A stretch of 64,000 nucleotides of DNA. It comes from Ferrovaceae bacterium (GTDB lineage: Bacteria; Pseudomonadota; Gammaproteobacteria; Burkholderiales; Ferrovaceae). The DNA lies in the NCBI GenBank assembly GCA_027311025.1, contig DAICZS010000007.1, forward strand, positions 1 through 64,000, read 5' to 3'. Positions within the stretch are counted from its first letter, which is position 1; every line of letters begins with the position of its first letter. The translations under genes and the position numbers were made by a program. This document shows positions 57,493 through 64,000 of this stretch, one piece after another. Below the pieces are notes generated by a model. That model saw nothing but the letters and a program-made list of their open reading frames with translations, did not search any database and had not been told where the DNA came from.

Positions 57493-57521
57493 CAGACAAT
57501 ATTGCTGCACTGCAGTAGAAT
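57493..57521 (+). promoter_or_regulatory. Sigma-70-like promoter with CTGC-N3-GCAG operator upstream of bdh
   Basis: CAGACA-N17-TAGAAT; palindrome CTGCACTGCAG (57505-57515) abuts the -10. Confidence 0.55.
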
Positions 57522-57564
57522 ATCCCCCTGGACTCATGGAAGCCAGAACCCTGAAAGGAAATGC

Positions 57565-58350
57565 ATGATGCTGAAAGGCAAGACAGCCATTGTGACAGGC
57601 TCAACCAGTGGAATTGGCCTGGGCATTGCCAAAGCGCTGGCGGCGTCCGGCGCGCGTGTAATGCTCAACGGACTGGGTGACCCTGCAGAGATCGAAGCGA
57701 TTCGCACCGGATTGGCCCGCAGTGCCGGGGTCGAGGTGGGTTTTCAGGAAGCCGATATGCGGCATGCTGACGAAATTGCAGCATTGGTGACCGAAACAGC
57801 CAGGCGTTGGGGTGGCGTGGATATCCTGGTCAACAACGCAGGCATTCAACATGTGGCCCCTGTGGAAGATTTCCCCGAAGAACGCTGGGATGCCATCATT
57901 GCCGTGAACTTGTCCTCAGCCTTCCATGCCATACAACATGCATTGCCGTTGATGAGACAAAAAAACTGGGGGCGCATCATCAACATCGCCTCAGCACATG
58001 GCCTCGTGGCCTCCGCACATAAGGCGGCTTACGTGGCCGCCAAGCATGGCATCGTGGGGTTGACCAAGGTGGTTGCCCTTGAGACTGCGCAAAGCGGGAT
58101 TACCTGCAACGCCATCTGTCCAGGATGGGTCTTGACACCCCTTGTGCAAAGGCAGATCGACGCGTTGGCGGCAAACGAGGGGCTCAGCGCTCAGGCAGCC
58201 AAACAGCGCCTGTTGCAGGAAAAACAACCCTCGGGAGAGTTTGCAACTCCCGAAGAGATTGGCGCACTGGCCGTCTTTCTGTGCTCTCCCGCCGCCAACC
58301 AGATGCGCGGCTCAAACCTCAGCATTGATGGTGGCTGGACGGCCCAATAA
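57565..58350 (+). CDS. bdhA: 3-hydroxybutyrate dehydrogenase (SDR family)
   Basis: MLKGKTAIVTGSTSGIGLGIAKALAASGARVMLNG; YVAAKHGIVGLTKVVALE; SNLSIDGGWTAQ. Confidence 0.9.
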   Translation: MMLKGKTAIVTGSTSGIGLGIAKALAASGARVMLNGLGDPAEIEAIRTGLARSAGVEVGFQEADMRHADEIAALVTETARRWGGVDILVNNAGIQHVAPVEDFPEERWDAIIAVNLSSAFHAIQHALPLMRQKNWGRIINIASAHGLVASAHKAAYVAAKHGIVGLTKVVALETAQSGITCNAICPGWVLTPLVQRQIDALAANEGLSAQAAKQRLLQEKQPSGEFATPEEIGALAVFLCSPAANQMRGSNLSIDGGWTAQ

Positions 58351-58380
58351 CCCTTCTAATCTGACTGGCATATTAATTCC

Positions 58381-59742
58381 ATGGCTCTCAAAAAAGTATT
58401 TCCTGATGCAAAAAGCGCCCTCGCAGGGCTTGTTCATGACGGCATGTCCATTGCAGCAGGTGGTTTCGGTTTAAGCGGCATTCCCGAAAATCTCATCGCC
58501 GCCCTGGTGGAGAGTGGGGCGAAGGAGCTGACCATCGTAGGCAATAATGCCGGAGTGGATGATTTTGGCATGGGGTTGCTTCTGGCAGGTCGCCAGGTCA
58601 AGAAGGTGATCGCCTCCTATGTGGGTGAAAACAAGGAATTTGAACGACAGGTGCTGGCCAATGAGCTGGAACTGGAGTTGACGCCACAGGGCACCCTGGC
58701 TGAAAAACTGCGGGCTGGTGGCGCCGGCATTCCAGGCTTTTACACACGCACCGCCGTGGGCACGCCGTTGGCGGAAGGCAAGCCCACCCGGCTGTTCAAT
58801 GGCAAGGAATATGTCCTTGAAGAAGCCATCCAGACAGATCTTGCTATCGTGAAGGCATGGAAGGGTGATACCGCGGGAAACCTCGTCTTTCGCAAAACAG
58901 CACGCAACTTCAACCCGATGATCGCCACTTGTGGCCGGGTGACCGTGGCGGAAGTGGAAGAACTGGTGGAGGCGGGACAACTCGACCCCGACCAGATCCA
59001 TACCCCAGGCATCTATGTGGACCGCATCATCCAGGGTGCGCATTATGAAAAGCGCATCGAGTTTCGCACGCTCTCCGGTGGGCACCATGTGCACCAGCAT
59101 CATCTGTCGGTGCGCGAAGTTCTGGCACAACGTGCCGCAAAAGAATTGCAGGATGGTTTTTACGTCAATTTGGGCATCGGCATTCCTACGCTGGTGGCCA
59201 ATTACATCCCGGAAGGCATTGAGGTGACGCTCCAGTCTGAAAATGGCTTGTTGGGCATCGGACCGTTTCCCACGGAAGCCACAGTGGATCCTGACCTCAT
59301 CAACGCAGGCAAGCAAACCATCACCACGCTACCTGGTTCCAGCATCTTTTCCAGTGCGGATTCCTTTGCCATGATCCGTGGAGGGCATGTGGACCTTTCC
59401 ATACTGGGCGGACTGGAAGTTGCCGAAAACGGTGACCTGGCCAACTGGATGGTTCCGGGCAAGATGGTCAAAGGCCCGGGAGGGGCCATGGATCTGGTGT
59501 CGGGTGTCAAACGGGTCATCGTCCTGATGGAGCATGCTTCCAAGCATGGCGCTCCCAAGATACTCAAGTCATGCTCATTGCCCATCACCGGTAAAGGGGT
59601 CGTCAACACCATCATTACGGAGCTTTGCGTGTTTCAGGTCGAGCCTGGTCGGGGGCTGGTTCTGACCGAGCTGCATCCGGGCACGACACTTGAAGAGGTC
59701 AAGGCCAAGACAGGCTGTGACTTCAGAGTTGCCCTTCCATAA
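58381..59742 (+). CDS. Fused alpha-beta 3-oxoacid (succinyl/acetoacetyl) CoA-transferase
   Basis: N-half KKVFPDAKSALAGLVHDGMSIAAGGFGLSGIPENLI (ScoA-like); C-half LAQRAAKELQDGFYVNLGIGIPTLVANYIPEGIEVTLQSENGLLGIGP (ScoB-like, catalytic Glu in SENG) in a single 453-aa ORF. Confidence 0.9.
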   Translation: MALKKVFPDAKSALAGLVHDGMSIAAGGFGLSGIPENLIAALVESGAKELTIVGNNAGVDDFGMGLLLAGRQVKKVIASYVGENKEFERQVLANELELELTPQGTLAEKLRAGGAGIPGFYTRTAVGTPLAEGKPTRLFNGKEYVLEEAIQTDLAIVKAWKGDTAGNLVFRKTARNFNPMIATCGRVTVAEVEELVEAGQLDPDQIHTPGIYVDRIIQGAHYEKRIEFRTLSGGHHVHQHHLSVREVLAQRAAKELQDGFYVNLGIGIPTLVANYIPEGIEVTLQSENGLLGIGPFPTEATVDPDLINAGKQTITTLPGSSIFSSADSFAMIRGGHVDLSILGGLEVAENGDLANWMVPGKMVKGPGGAMDLVSGVKRVIVLMEHASKHGAPKILKSCSLPITGKGVVNTIITELCVFQVEPGRGLVLTELHPGTTLEEVKAKTGCDFRVALP

Positions 59743-59805
59743 GGCAGTGCGTTTTATGCAGATGGACCCTTGAATTCCTGCGCGTTTTAACGCATCCTCT
59801 CTCAT

Positions 59806-59904
59806 TGGCGGGCCTCCCCGCATTGCAGTGTAGCCAACCTGGTCAGGTCCGGAAGGAAGCAGCCACAGCTACTTCCTGCAAGTGCCGGGGGTAAGGCTCG
59901 CCAC
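59806..59904 (+). ncRNA. ffs: Signal recognition particle RNA (4.5S, bacterial small type)
   Basis: Hallmark tctagccaacctggtcaggtccggaaggaagcagccac-type core (gtagccaacctggtcaggtccggaaggaagcagccacagc) with pairing ends ggcgggcc...ggctcgcc. Confidence 0.95.
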
Positions 59905-59946
59905 CCTATTTTCAACGGATGTCACTTTAACGCTAATCCTGGAACG

Positions 59947-60489
59947 ATGATGGTGAGATCATTATTTATATTTGTACTTTTTGGGCTGCTCGCTGTTCGT
60001 GGCGCCGGTGCTTCTGATGCCATTTCCATCGAGGCGGGTTATGGCTATCACACCGACATGGGGCGTATTGCCTGGTCCAGGGCTTGGGACCAGCGCTGGT
60101 TTGCCGACTCTCCCTGGTTTCTGAGTGGGTACTGGGACGTCGCCCTGGGCCGATGGACGCCACATAACGCAGCGGGCAGCAACCACGACGTGACGGATTT
60201 CGGACTGACCCCGGTCTGGCGGCTTCGGCCTTCCCAGTACTACGGATCCATTTCTCCCTTTGTTGAAGCTGCAGTGGGTTTTCACTACATCAGCGACCAC
60301 CAGATTTATGCCGGCCGGGACATGAGCACTCATTTTCAGTTCGGCGATCATGTGGGGGCAGGCCTGACCCTGGGTGAGCACCATGACTGGGATGTGATGT
60401 TGCGGTTGCAGCACCTGTCCAATGCCGGGCTGCAAAACCCCAATCCGGGTATCAACTTTTATCAGGTGCGACTCAGTCACTGGTACTGA
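59947..60489 (+). CDS. PagL-like lipid A 3-O-deacylase family outer-membrane protein
   Basis: Signal peptide; beta-barrel-like alternation; LQHLSNAGLQNPNPGINFYQVRLSHWY (HxSNAG motif). Confidence 0.8.
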   Translation: MMVRSLFIFVLFGLLAVRGAGASDAISIEAGYGYHTDMGRIAWSRAWDQRWFADSPWFLSGYWDVALGRWTPHNAAGSNHDVTDFGLTPVWRLRPSQYYGSISPFVEAAVGFHYISDHQIYAGRDMSTHFQFGDHVGAGLTLGEHHDWDVMLRLQHLSNAGLQNPNPGINFYQVRLSHWY

Positions 60490-60506
60490 CGATTCGTCCA
60501 CACGAC

Positions 60507-62108
60507 ATGGAACCCTCCCAGGTACTGGCACGCAAATACCGGCCCCGCACATTCTCCGAACTGGTGGGCCAGGAGCATGTGGTGCGGGCGTTGGGTAATG
60601 CGCTCCAGACGGGCAGGCTGCACCATGCCTATCTGTTCACCGGCACCCGTGGTGTTGGAAAGACGACGATTGCCCGCATCCTGGCAAAATGCCTCAATTG
60701 CGAGGTTGGGCTCAGCGCAACACCCTGTGGCGTCTGCCCCACGTGTCGCGATATCGATAGCGGCAGGTTTCCAGACATGCTGGAAGTGGATGCTGCCACC
60801 AATACCAAGGTGGAAGAAATGCGTGAGTTGCTGGATAACGCGCAATACATGCCCGTATCCGGACGCTTCAAGGTATACATCATCGATGAAGTGCACATGT
60901 TGTCCCGTTCGGCATTCAACTCCATGTTGAAGACCCTGGAAGAACCGCCAGAACATGTGAAGTTCATCCTGGCCACGACGGACCCGCAAAAAGTTCCGGT
61001 GACTGTCCTGTCGCGCTGTCTGCAGTTCAACTTGCGGCAAATGCCGCCAGACCTCATCACGTCGCGACTGCAGCACATTCTCGAGCAGGAACATATCCCC
61101 TGCGAGCCGGCCGCATTGCCGTTGATTGCACGTGCCGCCCAGGGCAGCATGCGCGACAGCCTGAGCCTGCTGGACCAGGCCATTGCCTATGGCAGCGGCC
61201 AGGTCAGGCTGGCCGAAGTAGGGGATATGCTGGGGTCCATCGAACAGGATTATTTGCTGGAAATCCTGCGTGCGCTGAGCATTGAGGATGGTGCCGCCCT
61301 GATGCAGGTGGCCCAGGGCATGGCAACGCGCAGCCTGTCATTTGAGCAGGCACTCCAGGATCTGGCGACACTGCTGCATGATCTGGCGTTGCTGCGCGCT
61401 TTGCCCGGGCAGCGCGAAGCACTTGGAATTGATGCGGCGCTCGAGCCGTTGGCAGCGTGCTGGGATGCGCAGACCCTGCAACTGTTGTATCAGATTGCCG
61501 TGCAAAGCCGCAAGGATCTGCCCCTCGCGCCAGACGATGCAGCCGGGTTCAGGATGGCATTGCTGCGCATGCTGGCATTTCAGCCAGTTGCCGCTGCCCA
61601 ATCACAGCCCATGCCGGTTTTGCCCAAGGCGGCCAAGCCAGAGCCGGCAGCACCAGTGCCGACGGTTCCTGCCGCACGGGCCAGCACCGTCACCGAGAAG
61701 GGGGCGCCCCCAGCGCTGGGAGACTGGCCAGGCCTGGTGAGTCGTTTGTCTGGGGCCGGAATGGTTTTCGAACTGGCACGGCACTCTGAACTGGTGCGCT
61801 ATGCAGAGGGAACGCTGGTACTGTTGCTCGAGCCAGCTCACAGGCATCTGATGTCCTACAAGGAAAAACTGCGCACTGCGTTGGAGGCTTTGCTCGACGC
61901 AGACATCAGGATCTCAATCGACGTGGGAGAGAGCGTTGGCAAGAGCGTTGCCGCCATTGAAGACGAGGCCCGTGCCGCAACCTTGCAGGAGGCTGCGGAG
62001 GCCATTCGCAACGATCCTTTCGTGCAAACCGTGGTGGGGACTTTAGGAGGCAAACTGGTAGAATCCACCATAAAACCCAAACACGAGCGGGATCAGGGAG
62101 AACATTGA
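60507..62108 (+). CDS. dnaX: DNA polymerase III subunits tau/gamma
   Basis: [50 protein letters not shown]; Zn-binding CGVCPTC. Confidence 0.96.
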   Translation: MEPSQVLARKYRPRTFSELVGQEHVVRALGNALQTGRLHHAYLFTGTRGVGKTTIARILAKCLNCEVGLSATPCGVCPTCRDIDSGRFPDMLEVDAATNTKVEEMRELLDNAQYMPVSGRFKVYIIDEVHMLSRSAFNSMLKTLEEPPEHVKFILATTDPQKVPVTVLSRCLQFNLRQMPPDLITSRLQHILEQEHIPCEPAALPLIARAAQGSMRDSLSLLDQAIAYGSGQVRLAEVGDMLGSIEQDYLLEILRALSIEDGAALMQVAQGMATRSLSFEQALQDLATLLHDLALLRALPGQREALGIDAALEPLAACWDAQTLQLLYQIAVQSRKDLPLAPDDAAGFRMALLRMLAFQPVAAAQSQPMPVLPKAAKPEPAAPVPTVPAARASTVTEKGAPPALGDWPGLVSRLSGAGMVFELARHSELVRYAEGTLVLLLEPAHRHLMSYKEKLRTALEALLDADIRISIDVGESVGKSVAAIEDEARAATLQEAAEAIRNDPFVQTVVGTLGGKLVESTIKPKHERDQGEH

Positions 62109-62431
62109 TGATGAAAGGTGGTTTGTCCGGCCTGATGAAACAGGCCCAACAGATGCAGGAAAACATGCGCCGCGCCCAGACCGAACTGGCACAGCGTGAG
62201 GTTGAAGGGCAGGCGGGGTCGGGGATGGTCAAGGTGGTGGTGACCTGTGATCACGACGTCAAGCGCGTCAGCATCGACGCCTCGGTCATGGATGACAAGG
62301 ACATGCTGGAAGACCTGCTGGTGGTTGCGCTGAAAGACGCGCATCGTCAGGTCGAAGCGGCCACGCAGGAACGCATGGGTGGTTTCACGGCGGGCATGGG
62401 ACTGCCCCCGGGACTCAAGCTGCCCTTCTGA
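62108..62431 (+). CDS. YbaB/EbfC nucleoid-associated protein
   Basis: [49 protein letters not shown]. Confidence 0.95.
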   Translation: MMKGGLSGLMKQAQQMQENMRRAQTELAQREVEGQAGSGMVKVVVTCDHDVKRVSIDASVMDDKDMLEDLLVVALKDAHRQVEAATQERMGGFTAGMGLPPGLKLPF

Positions 62432-62438
62432 ACCGGTT

Positions 62439-64000
<1,562 letters not shown>

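Noticed and set aside
60987-60993. A-rich CAAAAAG inside dnaX as a possible programmed-frameshift site
   Set aside because: It is in the conserved ATPase region, not after domain III, and no A-AAA-AAG heptamer with a downstream hairpin is apparent; no support for gamma production by frameshift here.

Overview
The window is almost entirely densely packed core chromosome of a betaproteobacterium-like genome; the taxonomic guess comes from gene order and protein similarity by eye. It opens with the 3' end of a 23S rRNA and a 5S rRNA. It then runs through ldcA-maeB, aroC, leuCDB-asd-(short FimV-like)-truA-trpFBA-accD-(SPOR)-cvpA-purF-metZ, lpxH-ppi-TPR/cysS, a heat-shock block (dnaJ-dnaK-grpE-hemH-hrcA), nadK-recN/mnmC, and an orphan hypothetical gene. 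After that come a CobD/CbiB-like gene, rsgA-M48 protease, orn/dsbD, queG, tsaE-amiC-mutL-miaA, xseA, exbBD-lpxK-trm112-kdsB-adk, pfp-hppA, NUDIX/pip, a polyhydroxybutyrate (PHB) mobilisation neighbourhood (phaZ, phaM-like, bdh, fused CoA-transferase), folA/ribA, the SRP RNA, a PagL-like gene, and dnaX-ybaB-recR-serS (cut by the window end). I see no CRISPR array, transposase, prophage or tRNA. The items most worth a second look are: (1) an orphan ORF at 32109-33152 whose C-terminus resembles a module common in conjugative-plasmid proteins, preceded by an ATGA-coupled small ORF with a strong hairpin; (2) a miniature FimV in the asd-truA slot and a missing folC in the accD-dedD slot; (3) a consensus DnaA-box pair next to a very AT-rich tract between xseA and exbB; (4) a CTGC-N3-GCAG (PhaR-type) palindrome inside a near-ideal promoter upstream of the 3-hydroxybutyrate dehydrogenase gene; and (5) four convergent gene pairs whose stop codons overlap by exactly 4 nt. 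No clearly novel multi-gene system is evident.
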